Under the pieces are notes generated by a model. The model did no database searches and had not been told where the DNA came from. It saw nothing but the letters and a program-made list of their open reading frames with translations. A DNA stretch of 20,490 nucleotides from Larix sibirica (lineage: Eukaryota > Streptophyta > Pinopsida > Pinales > Pinaceae): contig NWUY0300009672.1 in NCBI GenBank assembly GCA_004151065.3, positions 29,991 to 50,480 of the forward strand, written 5' to 3'. Below, one piece after another: positions 1 through 9,652 of the stretch. Every line of letters starts with the position of its first letter. The stretch's first letter is position 1. The position numbers and the translations under genes were made by a program.

Positions 1-103
1 ATGAAGATGATGGTGATGACCACGACAACGATGATGATGAAGATGATGATGATGATGACGACGATGATGACAATGATGAACAAATGATGATGATGATGAT
101 GAG
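1..103. repeat. Imperfect (GAT/ATG)n trinucleotide microsatellite
   Basis: Runs of ATG/GAT triplets are interspersed with ACG, AAG and CAA variants over the first ~100 bases. Read as protein this would be a Met/Asp/Glu-type low-complexity run, but no gene continues from it. A similar array in the opposite orientation lies at 10290-10382. Confidence 0.9.
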
Positions 104-1278
104 AAACATCCATGACCAATACCCTACTTGTTTTTTTTTAAGAAAGATCAATGTTATTTTCAAGTAGCCAAAAGGTTAGAGTGTCACTTAGGTGCACAAT
201 GAATTGTTTGATTGTGACAAATTATTTTACTCAAAATAAAATTATCAAGGGAAAAGAAAGACAAATTATTTCTCTAAAGAATATTTGTTGAGGGAAAAAG
301 ACATTTGTCTTCATGTATGAGGGTATGTTTTAATTTAAAAATGAATTTGAGGAATATTTTTCCTATATATCGCCCCAATATAAATTTAATTTCTAGAATT
401 AGTAAACCCATATTATTCTCACAAGGCCATCCAAGGTTCAACTGGACACAAGGTCACACTTAGGATTGCTTTTATTTGAATGCACCCTTCTATCTAACTT
501 TTCAAACTCTAGTCTAGGGATATGTTCACTCAATATATTTTATAGTGGTTGTGTAATGGTTATAGTAACTTTCAAGTGTATCTACACATATATCTATGTT
601 ATATGCACATATTGCATCTAGCCAACTTGTTTTTGAGAGATGGCCAACAACTGACCTACTGATAATGAGTAATAATAGTGACATAATTAAGGGAAGTTTT
701 CACTTTGTAACGAAGTATGGTCTACTTAAAATAGGGGTGCTAGGGGTTGATTAATGAAATGGTTCCTTGAAAGTTTTAATTGATCCTGATTTAACATGGG
801 TCTATGTTAACTAGAAAGAACTATTCTCCCAATGCTATCAACTCCTTCGCAATATATTAATACAAAATTATTCTTTATTATATTAAATTCGAGGATTGAT
901 ATTTTTGTTAACATTCCATCAAAGGACAAAGCAACACTTTAGTCATGTATTTACTTACTCATTTTTATTATATTTTTTAGAAGGTTTTGATGCATAGTTT
1001 TCAAGAATCAATATACTTTACAAGGCTCCTTTAAATCTAAACAAATAAAGGTCATTAGAGTAAGACTTCACCACAAGCCTTTGAGTTTGACTTGGCATTG
1101 CAATAACTATGGATCGGATTTGTAACTAATTAACTCTTTCCCTAAATAAAATCTTCATGATTTGGATGGAATGATGGGGGAAGATCTAATTCTGCAGAAA
1201 CCCTAAGGTTGTGATTGTAGCTTCTAGAATCTTTGAACTGTGGTTAGTGGTCTGGATGGGGCTAGGGGGTTCTCATGG
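104..1278. other. AT-rich sequence without recognisable gene
   Basis: I see no open frame of useful length and no known protein family in either direction. The stretch is CpG-poor and AT-rich, with short poly-T and poly-A runs, consistent with old decayed repeat DNA. The last ~100 bases could be the upstream part of the LINE ORF1 fragment that follows, but I cannot prove it. Confidence 0.5.
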
Positions 1279-1925
1279 TTGAATATGAACTCCTAGTAGA
1301 CTATAGTGAGGATTCCCTCACTGAAGAAGACATTTTTGTTTCGGGTGTCTATACCTCAATCTAGGTGGATGCATCTAGTAGCCAACTCATGCCGTATGGG
1401 TCAAGGCTACTTGCACTAGTTCGATTGGTCCTATCAAAAGAGGGATATTTCATTTAGGGCTCGAGAGTGCAGGTAGTTTTATCATAGTTGTATGTAATAC
1501 CTAGTCCTCGTAACTTCTCCTTGAAATTGGTACATATACCTCCCCTCCACAAAGAGTCGAGAAGCATCAAACCTAACAATAGACAGCCAAAAAAATATTA
1601 GGATGGATTGACCCAGTATTTACCTATAGAGAGTTTCGGAAGCTTCAAGGTTTGAGGGATGAAAGGGTGGTGGGAGCTCTAAGGGTTGCAATTACCTAGA
1701 GAATTTAATGGAGGGTGTAAATAAAAAATCAAATAAGGTGATCAAATCCATAGGCGGTGCTTATACTCTCGTGGTCGGCAAGGAAATCTAGGTGGAGCAG
1801 GTTGGGACACTGCTAGGGAAAACCCTTGTGGGAAAATTCCTAGGACACAATTTGAATCACAACAGTTTGTCTCTATGGGTGCAAACTCACTGGTTTCCTC
1901 TTCTCAACTATAGATTGATCTGTAA
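1279..1925 (+). mobile_element. Isolated 5' fragment of LINE ORF1 (copy A)
   Basis: Positions 1421-1925 align by eye, at roughly 80% identity, with 3186-3690, the start of the long LINE copy. Upstream of that, from 1279, one frame continues with an acidic stretch (SEDSLTEED) and a few stops, so this copy probably keeps more of the ORF1 N-terminus than the long copy does. Near the end, a shifted frame reads GKTLVGKFLG...LSLWVQTHWFPLLNY, the start of the plant LINE DUF4283 domain. Homology stops at about 1925, so the rest of ORF1 and all of ORF2 are missing. This is the reverse of the usual 5' truncation of LINE insertions. In-frame stops at several places show it is dead. Confidence 0.75.
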
Positions 1926-2122
1926 ATGGTAGGATTATTTCCCATCCGTCTTACCAACATGAATACTCATGCTGAAATTAAAATTAATGGTATTTGCAAT
2001 TACCATGAATCTCTCAATGCTATTTAGAATTATGAATCTGAGTTCAAGCTATTTGTTGTTAATGGCTATGTTTTAAGCTTGGGCTTGTTGGTTTCTGTCA
2101 AAACCTCTACCCAAGCACTTAT

Positions 2123-2345
2123 AAATTCACCCAATATTGTTTTGAAATACCCCACACATTGCTAGATTTTCCCACAAAAATGTAAAAACGCCCCAATATT
2201 TTTAAATTCTCCCAACAATGTTTTAAAATTCCCCAAGCATCAACAGAATCGTCCATGCATCAATGAACCCATCCAGGAATGATCGAAAACGCCCCAGCAT
2301 GTATAAATTCACCCAACACTGAGAGATTGACACAACAATGTTAAG
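2123..2345. repeat. Degenerate 20-21 bp minisatellite, about 11 units
   Basis: The stretch divides cleanly into eleven successive units: three of 21 bp, then eight of 20 bp. The loose consensus is an A/T-rich start, then a block such as TTCMCCCAA, then CAATGTT and A-rich bases. Examples are AAATTCACCCAATATTGTTTT, split here as AAATTCACCCAATATT plus GTTTT, and ATTCTCCCAACAATGTTTTA. A possible twelfth unit precedes it at about 2101-2122. Units differ at many positions, so the array is old. It lies in the spacer between the two copies of the LINE ORF1 start. I recognise no protein repeat in any frame. Confidence 0.7.
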
Positions 2346-2406
2346 AAAAGGATAATGTTATAGCTTCCCAAGCACCTCTGCTATTATCATGATAGAGTTA
2401 TGAAAA

Positions 2407-2478
2407 CAATGATTTAATAAAATGCATTGACTGAATTGAAGTGGCAATGAATCAATCAATGATTTAATAAAATGCATT
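2407..2478. repeat. 22-bp direct repeat pair, 50 bp apart
   Basis: The sequence CAATGATTTAATAAAATGCA plus TT occurs at 2407-2428 and again without mismatch at 2457-2478. The intervening 28 bases are unrelated. It looks like a local slippage or duplication product. Confidence 0.85.
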
Positions 2479-2749
2479 TAGCATTGAAATACTTTGGCAT
2501 TGGGGACAAGGCCCTTTCTTTTCTATATCATGCCACCATTTGATTGTTCCAATGATTAATGTGCTTGGTCAACTAATAGCGTCGGTGCATCTGATATCTA
2601 CTATCATTTATCAATTGCTTTAACAAAGACCATCAATTCCAAACGCATGAGATTGCATTTTCATTTAATAACCAGGACAATAATTGAAATAACCACAAAT
2701 AATTTAGATGCAAAATAAACACAAAGATTTTTTTACCTGGGAAACCTAA

Positions 2750-3202
2750 TTGGGGAAACTAGTAGTCATGGGGATTTATAATTGCTTGGAAATTTATTAC
2801 AAGGGTGAGCTATGCACTCTCAAGAGACATTTTGATGCTTTTTTACTCACTAGCAATATTGTAGGTGCCATGGCTCAAACAACCTTCTTCTTATGCATGG
2901 ATAGGAACAATAACTCCTTTGTCCATCAATTTTCGAGCAGGCTACCTCTTCGATCCCTCTTCTCTTCCAATTCCCTTCTTCTTCCCAAGCTTCAATTCTC
3001 CCTTTGGTTGGATTCCCTTCTTCTCAAGCTAGCACTCTTTAAAAGAGTTGTCTGGAATTCCAACTGTCAAGGTGATTTGTTTACCTTCTTAAGGCCTTTT
3101 GGTCTTATGTCTTCAAGCTCAAGGCTCAAATTAATTTTTCCAAAATTAAATTTTGATTACAATGTTTCAATGAGGATCCAAATCAATTGGTCCTACCGAT
3201 AG
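2750..3202 (+). other. Longest uninterrupted frame (150 codons), no recognised product
   Basis: This is the longest open stretch in the window. The predicted protein is rich in Leu, Ser and Phe because the DNA contains pyrimidine-rich blocks with repeated CTTCTTCCC/CCCTTCTTCT motifs around 2960-3030. I see no conserved domain, zinc knuckle or signal peptide. The last codons run into the start of the LINE homology at 3186, so the frame crosses a repeat boundary. That argues against a real gene. The preceding 2479-2749 holds nothing I can identify. Confidence 0.2.
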
Positions 3203-3554
3203 AGGGATCGTTGGCTTAGGGATTGAGACTAGAAGTAGTATTATCATAGTCATTTGTAAACCCTAGTCCTTGTAACTTCTCCTTGAAGGTGGTATATGTC
3301 CCTCCCCTCCATGAAGAGTTAGGAAGCATCGAACCTGATGAGAGACAGCTCAAAAAAACTTAGGATGGATTGACCCAGTATTTACTATAGTGATAGTTTC
3401 GGAATCTTCAAGGTCTTAGGGCTCGAAGGGTGGTCAGATATCTAGGGGGTGCAATGACCTAGAGAAGTTTGTGGAGGGTGTAAATAAAAAATGATGGAAG
3501 GTGATAAAATCCAGAGGCAATGCTATTACACTTGTGGTCAGGAAGGAAATATAG

Positions 3555-4150
3555 GTGGAGTGGGTTGGGGCACTGTTGTGGAAAACCCTAATGGGAAAAT
3601 CCATAGGTGGCAAGATGAATCTCGATAGTTTGTCTCGGTGGGTGAAAACTCATTGGTTTCCTCTTATCAACTACAGACCCATTTTCCATTTGTTGGTGAA
3701 GGGGTGGATTGGTTTTATCTTTTGTACAGATGATGAATCTCTTTGAATCCTCATAGGGCACTAGTTCTATGATGGAGCGTATATTTCCTTTAAACCTTGG
3801 TGTTCGGGCTTTGATGCACAAGAAGAGTTTGTGAAATAAACCCTTCTCTAGGTCAAGTTGTCCCGACTTCCTATAAAGATTTAGAATGAACCTTCTATGA
3901 AAGCAATTGATGACATTATTGGTAAGTATATCCTTGCTAATGACTCTTATAGATCAAACCCGACTCACTCTCCAACTCAAATTTTGGTGGAAATTAATGT
4001 TAGTTTAGGGCTCTATGAGTCTAGAATTGTTCTGGGTTCTTCCAATATTGTCCAGACCTTGGATTACGAAAATTTCCTTTATTTTGTGCCCGCCCCCATT
4101 TGTTTGGACATCTTGTTCAAGACTTCCCTAAACTTTTTATGGAAAATATT
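3555..4150 (+). pseudogene. LINE ORF1 remnant: DUF4283 domain and CCHC zinc knuckle
   Basis: ORF1 proteins of plant LINEs bind RNA and accompany the element's transcript. Visible blocks are KSIGGKMNLDSLSRWVKTHW (about 3594-3653), a block matching the family's WxPGFD motif (PWCSGFDAQEEF, about 3799-3834), SRLPIKI*NEPSMKAI (stop TAG at 3882-3884 where the family has Trp), and ILVEINVSLGLYESRIVL (about 3981-4034). After a frame change, a decayed zinc knuckle reads FCARPHLFGHLVQDFP (4082-4129). The first Cys and the His are present, but the second and third Cys positions are Pro and Phe. Stops around 3745 and 3835-3850 break the frame. Family assignment is firm; activity is excluded. Confidence 0.8.
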
Positions 4151-4186
4151 TGGAAGGTTAAGGACCCTAGGCCTCAGTTGAGAAAT

Positions 4187-4926
4187 ATTTACCTACAATG
4201 GTTTTCAAATCCTCATCTCTTGATATCTCTTCTGACTCACTGAAAGCCCTAGATTCATAGGAACCTGGTGTTGTTTTGTGCCCAAGAGAGAAAGTGCTTG
4301 TGGGGTCCTTCAATATCTAGTTGGAGGGACAAGGTTCCTCAGTCCCTTTACCACTCGAATTTCTTGATCTCTTAGCCTCCCATCTTCAAAAAATCGATGA
4401 GATATGGAAGAAGATTTTGTCACTAGTGGAAGAGGGACCTTCTATCCCCTCCCAGTCTTGGATTCCTATTGATTAATTGATCCCTTCCTTCTCAATACTT
4501 TCCCCGTAATGATAATATGATGCCTCTTCATTTCCTTGCATTGAAGGATTTGTAGGGACGGGTTTTGTAGGGTCCTAAAATCATCCCCTTGGATAAAGAT
4601 TCTGACTCCTAGGATAATAGCTACAAGGTGTCTTTGAAGGTATATATTGGCTTTTATGATAGGAATATTTAAACTTCCCAACAAGGAGGATTCCACTACT
4701 TACTCTATCCTTGTACCTCCTCACAATCTTTGAGTGATAACCAATTGGGATGTATGGGTCTATATTTGTCGAAAGAAACAGGGAGAGTTCATGTAGGTCA
4801 TAAGTTGGCATTGAAACATGCTCAATATCAATCTCTTCACGAGGTTAATCAAGGAAGACAAATTATTATCCATGGGGTTCTTAGAGAAGTGAATCCCCCT
4901 CATCAGGTTGAACAATAAAAATCCCC
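4187..4926 (+). other. LINE ORF1 C-terminal/inter-ORF region, heavily decayed
   Basis: The stretch between the zinc knuckle and the endonuclease start should hold the ORF1 C-terminal tail and the ORF1-ORF2 junction. Many stops occur in all frames and no domain is recognisable. Pro/Ser/Leu-rich reading near 4380-4470 would fit the low-complexity ORF1 tail seen in this family, but that is inference from position. Confidence 0.45.
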
Positions 4927-5610
4927 TCCTCAAATTTCAGAGGCTTGAGGGTCCAAGCCAAGCAATTGGCCCTCAAATTATTTTTGAACTCAAACAAACT
5001 ATATGTGTTGTTCTTACAAGACACCATGTTGATTGGGGATGTGGTTGTCTCAATTTTAAAAATGTATTTGTTAAATTGGAGTTTACTGCACTGGATGCAG
5101 TTGGAGTCTCTGGAGGTCTTTTCACAAGATAGAACCCCTCAATTACTCTCTTAAACTCCTTTGATGTATCCTTAGTAATTTTCACCACTGTCCATTGTCC
5201 TGAGATGGACAAAACCTGGCATATTCTGAATGTATATGGACCTTATGAGGGTCATGTTGACTTCTGGGCCTCCCTCCTAGAGAAAGTCTAGATATAACCT
5301 ACAAACTTGATCTTGGGAGGTGATCTAAACCTCACTCTAAGAGGTGGGGAAATATGGGGACCATTATCCAGAACTGATTGTTTAGCAAGTTTTTTCCTTG
5401 ACAAATTTGAGGCATTAGATTTGGTGGATATCGAACCTCTAATGGTGAAACCTACAGGAGAAAACAAACGCTCTAGAGCTACAAGTTTTTTAAAGAGGCG
5501 GGATCACTTTCTTATGCACTCTTTGGCTCTTGACTCTTTGTGAAGTTTCAAGTCCTACGTTGACTTTTTTAGGGTTTCTGACCATTTCCTCATCCTTTTA
5601 AAACTGTGCA
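4927..5610 (+). other. LINE AP-endonuclease domain remnant
   Basis: This domain nicks target DNA to start integration. Visible motifs are NFRGL (N at 4933-4935, where the family has WNVRGL), LQDTM at 5014-5028, LNVYGPYEGHVDFW (about 5229-5270), ILGGDLNLTL (about 5308-5337), the segment LVDIEPLMVKPTGENKR, and SDH at 5577-5585. The catalytic Glu of the LQET motif reads Asp (codon GAC, 5020-5022), a conservative but probably crippling change. Stops occur at about 5290-5300 and 5541. The D-x-N and SDH catalytic motifs are still readable. Confidence 0.82.
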
Positions 5611-6269
5611 CGGGCGGGGGGAATCCAAAATCTCCTTTTAGATATAACCATGCATAGAGAGCAGAGAAAGAATTCAGGAAACTAGTAGATGAGTCATGGT
5701 GTAGGTTTGATCTTGAGCTAGGGGACTCGGTATGTGTTCAATTTGCATCAGCCTTCAAGAAGGTGAAATCTTATATCATTCCTTGGGCTCATGATTGTTT
5801 TATCTACAGGGAGGGAGCATTGGTCAATCTTGAAGATGATCTATACTCACTCTATTATACCTACTATGATGGACTTTTCACTGAAAATGCCCTTTCTACT
5901 ATCCAAGATTTGGAAGCAAAATGAAATAAAATCCTTGTGGACAAGGAGCGGGATAGAGAATTAAAAGATGTGCTACTTGGCTCTTGGTAGGAGATCAAAA
6001 CAAAACAAAGAAATACACAAAACTACCAATCTCAAGAAAAGTACAAATTCCATTTGGGAATAGAAAGATTCAAATGGAAATACAATTCATGGATTTCAAT
6101 GTTTGGTTGATCTAAGTGTTCAACATTTTTATTCAATTTTGAAAGAACAAGATAGGGTGGATATGGATAAAATGCTCAAGGTTATTTTCTTTTTCCCAAA
6201 ATGATTGAGGAAGCAGACGACATTGCTCTTTACCAAGAAATATCCAAAGATAGATTGAAGAAAGTAATG

Positions 6270-7560
6270 CAAAAATTTTAGGAGAGAAGTTATGGGCTAG
6301 ATGGGTGGCCCATTGAATTCTTTTTTTATTTCATTGATTTAGTGGGGGGTGGCCTCTTAAGAATGGTGGATTAAAACAGGCAAAGAGGTGAAATTTAGAA
6401 GTTCCTAAATTCCACATTTTTTCTTTATTTCCTAAGCAAGATAAAATGGGGTCCCTTAATGATTTCAGGCCCATATCCCTCTACAACAATGCTTATAAGA
6501 TTGTCTCCAAAATCTTAGCTGCAAGGCTAAAACCCTTTCTTTCTAAGTATATATCTTCAAAGCAGTTTGATTTCTTAGAAGGTGGACCAATTTAGGAGGT
6601 TGTCGGGTCTACACAAGAGACAATACATTGTATGAAGGTGTCTTATTTACCATCCTTTTCCCTCAAAATTGATCTTTTGAAGGTCTTTGACAGAGCATAA
6701 TAGTTATTTCTTAGGATCCTTTTGCTACATTTGGGGTTCTCTTTTGACTTTGTCAAATATATTTTGAGTTGTGTTACCTCTACTAGTTACTCAGTTCTCA
6801 TCAACAGTTCAACTTCACCTTTTTTTCAAGCCTCTAGATGATCGAGGCAGAGTTTTCCTCTTTCCTATTTATCTATTTCTACTTATTGTTGAATTTCTAC
6901 CAAGGCCATTAAGTTTGAATTGGTTGACAACTCTTTACAAGGAGTCACCATTGGCCTGAATATCTCTATTGCTCATTTTCTCTTTCTAGATGATATGTTT
7001 TTGTATGGAAAGGGTATAGTAAGAGGGATTCAAACCCTTAAAGAAGCGTTATACTTTTTTTCCTCTGCTACATGTATGGTTATAAATTTGAAAAATATGC
7101 TCTTTATACAAATGGTTTGGAAGAGGCATTCAATGGAACCCTAGATAGGATGTTTAATGTTCCTTTGAAGTATTATGTAGATGGGTTAAAGTACTTGGGT
7201 TTTGTTATAAATCCAAATAACTACAGGAAATAAGATTGGAGATGGATAGAAGCTAAAATATAAGGAATAATCCACCATTGATGAAATATATGGATTTCAA
7301 GGGGGGACAGATTGGTTCTCATCAAAACAATTATTGAGGGAATCCCAGTCTACTGGTCTCTGCTTGCTTCCATTCCCAAAGGTGTTCTAAATCAAAGAAT
7401 ATGCTCTATGCTAATGATCTTCAAAAATGCATCTAAACTTACAAGGGGATCCACTTCGCATGTTGGGATTTGTTAACTTGACCAAAGCTGTCTAGAGGGA
7501 GGGGTATAAAATACTTGTTCCTTTTCAACAAATCCATGGCTGCAAAGTCACTCTAGAAGG
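6270..7560 (+). other. LINE reverse transcriptase domain remnant
   Basis: This domain copies the element's RNA at the nick. In order: YGLDGWPIEFF (about 6290-6322), FRPISLYNNAYKIVSKILAA (about 6465-6525), ARLKPFLSKYISSKQFDFLE, LKIDLLKVFDRA followed by two stops (TAA 6698, TAG 6701), VLINSSTSPFF, and FLFLDDMFLYG with the catalytic Asp pair at 6989-6994. The thumb/connection region follows: GLKYLGFVINPN (about 7184-7219), RGDRLVLIKTIIEGIPVYW (about 7300-7356) and SIPKGVLNQ. All three catalytic Asp codons (first Asp at 6671-6673, pair at 6989-6994) persist, but frameshifts between them make the domain non-functional. Confidence 0.87.
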
Positions 7561-8127
7561 TCATTACGAAGGATAGTCTCTAGTGTAAAATTATCCATCA
7601 AAATACATTTCCCTTTGTAGTATCAACAACTAAATAAGGTCTCCAAGCGAGTCATCCACACCCTCCTCTAATCATCGGAAGGCTCTCACTTCCTCTTTTT
7701 CAATTATAGGATACCATCTAGATTGGAAAGCTAGCTCAGGTGCTCATATCACAGTTGGGTAGATTTGATCTTGGGTTGTGGCCAAGATACCATTTTCCCT
7801 TCAGAAACTATTGATCTTCTCCAACTAAGAGGGTTCTACACTTCAGGAAAATCAGGAAGGACAATGCCACTACCCTCCGAGTCAGGTGTGGCTTATAGCT
7901 GAGGAGGTAGGACTGGAAGGTCGACATGCTATTTTGTGGCAAAGATATACTGCAAATTTAACTAAGTCCCACATCAGGTTATTTGTCAATTCAGATGAAT
8001 TAGTATGGGTATCTGGTGGAGAAGGGGTATCCTACTCCGTCTCAAAGGGATATGAAGCACAGTTTGATCCCATATATCTTTATTTGAACTAGTGGTGGAG
8101 GAAATAATGGAAGGTATGGGCACCTCC

Positions 8128-8280
8128 CAAATAGTGCATAACCAGGCCCCTACTTGGGATAGGCTACAACAAAAACAATTGGAAGGACTTGGATGGTGTG
8201 TTCTATGTAAAAATTGCATGGAAACTAGTGCTCATATGTTTAATGACTATGCATATACGGCCCAGGTCTGGAACGATGTG
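8128..8280 (+). other. zf-RVT zinc-binding region of LINE ORF2
   Basis: The block APTWDRLQQKQLEGLGWCVL plus CKNC, followed by HMFNDYAYTAQVW, is the zinc-binding module found after reverse transcriptase in plant LINEs. Cys at 8197 and 8206 and His at 8233 are kept. The final Cys of the usual H-x4-C is Tyr (8248-8250). The preceding KVWAPPK block is in another frame at about 8109-8130. The frame runs without a stop from 8092 to 8358. Confidence 0.75.
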
Positions 8281-8567
8281 GAAGTCTCTTTAGGCCTCCA
8301 CTCTTTATGGAATAAATATATAGTATTGGAAAACCTTTTAAGCTGGCTCACAAGATGAGATCTTAAATATCTAAGAGTTTCCACCTTCTTGGTTATATGG
8401 ATACTATGGACAACAAGAAATGAGGTCATACTTGAGGTCAAATTGGTGCCTAGATTTCAATCCTCTACGTAGGTTATTCACTGTTATCATTCTTCCAGGT
8501 CCCTGTAAAAACCCCAAAGTGCAGAATGCTTTCATCTCCGTAGATCAATATGGATACCTCATAGGGG

Positions 8568-8930
8568 TACTTTGATGGTGCCAACCAACAAAACAATTCT
8601 TCTTGCAATGGAGGTTATGTTCCATTACATTGTTGGTAAGTATTATATGGAGGAAGTAACAACAAACAAGGGGGAACTCATTGCCCTATTCCTATTGATG
8701 AAAGTTGCTCTAAATAATAACATTCCCTCTTTATAGGTTTTGGGTGACTCTAAAATGGTGATTCAATGGATGAAGGGAGAAATGCAAATTCATACTCCAA
8801 GTATTTACAATTTAGTTGTCATCCATATCAAATATTTAGTGGGATTTTTTCAATAGATTTCTTTTACCCATATATGCACGCACTTCAACAAGAAAGAAGA
8901 CTCAATGTCCAAGGAGGGATTGTCAAGTAC
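8568..8930 (+). other. C-terminal RNase H domain remnant of LINE ORF2
   Basis: RNase H removes RNA from RNA-DNA hybrids; a C-terminal copy is known in several plant L1 lineages. I see YFDGA (Asp codon 8574-8576) in one frame, then after a shift NKGELIALFLLMKVALNNNI (Glu codon 8674-8676), VLGDSKMVIQWMKGEMQ (Asp codon 8746-8748), PSIYNLVV, ISFTHI, and NKKEDSMSKEGLS (Asp codon 8899-8901). Those are the four metal-binding positions D-E-D-D of RNase HI. One frame runs from about 8641 to the ORF2 stop with only two internal TAG codons (8734, 8854). The domain is dead but well preserved. Confidence 0.83.
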
Positions 8931-9260
8931 TCCATTGCAGGTCACCGAGGATAAATATGTTGATGGGACTGTGGTCTCATCACGCTCCTTTTCTATGTAT
9001 AACCCATAAGTGTTTGGTCACTTGCTTCTTTTTGTTTTGTGTTTGAACTAGTTTTGAACATAAGTGCCTCTAATGAGTCTAGATAGATTTATTTATGGTA
9101 CCTCATATCCATTCTTGGACTGCATTTATGCACTTGGAAGAATGTATTTAAGTTCTTGGCTGGAAATATAAATATGTTTTTTTGTTAGGATATTTAGACA
9201 CTTAGGAGTTAGTTAAGATCAACTTGTTATAATATATCCGTTAGGAAAAGTGTGTTTCTT

Positions 9261-9280
9261 TAGTATGCATTAGTATGCAT
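9261..9280. repeat. Perfect 10-bp tandem repeat inside the LTR
   Basis: TAGTATGCAT occurs twice back to back. It contains the palindrome ATGCAT and lies in the 5' part of the LTR, where enhancer repeats are common. Confidence 0.85.
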
Positions 9281-9293
9281 TTGTAAATATCTA

Positions 9294-9338
9294 ATCCGAC
9301 GGTCACGATATGTTCTAGACATAGAGTGATCCGACGGT
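9294..9338. repeat. Two copies of ATCCGACGGT, 35 bp apart, in LTR U3
   Basis: The 10-mer is exact at 9294-9303 and 9329-9338. It contains CCGAC, the core of the plant DRE/CRT element, but the base before the core is T and not the preferred A/G. A regulatory role is therefore only a possibility. Repeated motifs of this kind in an LTR are typical of enhancer elements. Confidence 0.55.
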
Positions 9339-9652
9339 TCAACTTCTCTTAGATCATAACTACCTTTGATCTATGGCTTAGCACCCAATCGGTCCATAAT
9401 ATNAGGGATGCACACCTTTGTACAAATTTTCCTGCAACAGGAAGCTCATTTGTAATCTTCCTTTCTTTGCATAATAAATTGCCTCAAGTAGCTATTTGGA
9501 TGGGGCTGTGGAGTATTTCCCTTTCAAGGGTTTAACCAACGTGAAAACATCGATGTGTTTATTTGTGATGTGTTTGTGTGAGTGGTTGCTCTAGGTGTTC
9601 GGTCTTTTGGAATTATTCTGTGCAGTCGAACATTTTTCAGAGGAAAAAAAAA

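Larger units (their letters stand above)
4927..9009 (+). pseudogene. LINE ORF2 remnant (EN-RT-zf-RVT-RNase H)
   Basis: ORF2 supplies the nicking and reverse-transcription activities for target-primed integration. The sequence starts near the endonuclease motif SSNFRGLRVQ (about 4927-4956) and ends with TAA at 9007. At about 4.1 kb it has the full length expected of a plant LINE ORF2, so the copy is degraded by point changes and small indels, not by large deletion. The linker 5640-5980 is unusually readable: EKEFRKLVDESWCRFD, then LGDSVCVQFASAFKKVKSYI, then IPWAHDCF, the conserved helical linker between EN and RT. Most stops are TAG/TAA/TGA at positions where the family has Trp, Gln or Arg. 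Domains are listed separately. Confidence 0.85.
9183..9632 (+). mobile_element. Solo LTR, Ty1/copia-like, 450 bp, with TTTTT target duplications
   Basis: The segment begins TGTTAGG and ends CGAACA, giving TGTT...AACA inverted termini. It is flanked by TTTTT at 9178-9182 and TTTTT at 9633-9637, a 5-bp target-site duplication. No second LTR or internal gag-pol lies nearby, so this is a solo LTR left by LTR-LTR recombination. Internal features are AATAAA at 9473-9478 (likely polyadenylation signal) and the stretch TTTCAAGGGTTTAACC followed by AACGTGAAA near 9510-9547, which resembles the 3' part of plant copia LTRs. It is CpG-rich (11 CpG by hand count) compared with its surroundings, suggesting a younger insertion. 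The copia assignment is less certain than the LTR call. One N lies at 9403. Confidence 0.82.
3186..9652 (+). mobile_element. Decayed plant L1-type LINE retrotransposon (copy B)
   Basis: Domain order matches plant L1 LINEs: DUF4283-type ORF1 with a zinc knuckle, then ORF2 with AP-endonuclease, reverse transcriptase, zf-RVT zinc-binding region and RNase H. The frame is interrupted by many stops and frameshifts, so it is not functional. ORF2 ends with TAA at 9007-9009. A 3' UTR follows, is interrupted by a solo LTR (9183-9632), and resumes to an A9 run at 9644-9652 that I take as the remnant poly(A) tail. The 5' end is defined only as the point where homology to copy A begins (3186); the true 5' end and any target-site duplication are not visible. 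Confidence 0.88.

Noticed and set aside
1-103. Start of a coding sequence beginning ATGAAGATG at position 1
   Set aside because: It is a trinucleotide repeat with no continuing gene; the ATG is incidental.
2750-3202. 150-codon open frame as a real gene
   Set aside because: It crosses into the LINE homology at 3186, its composition comes from pyrimidine-rich DNA, and no domain or splice context supports it.
9294-9338. ATCCGACGGT pair as functional DRE/CRT cold-response elements
   Set aside because: The base before CCGAC is T where A/G is required for the usual motif; kept only as a repeat.
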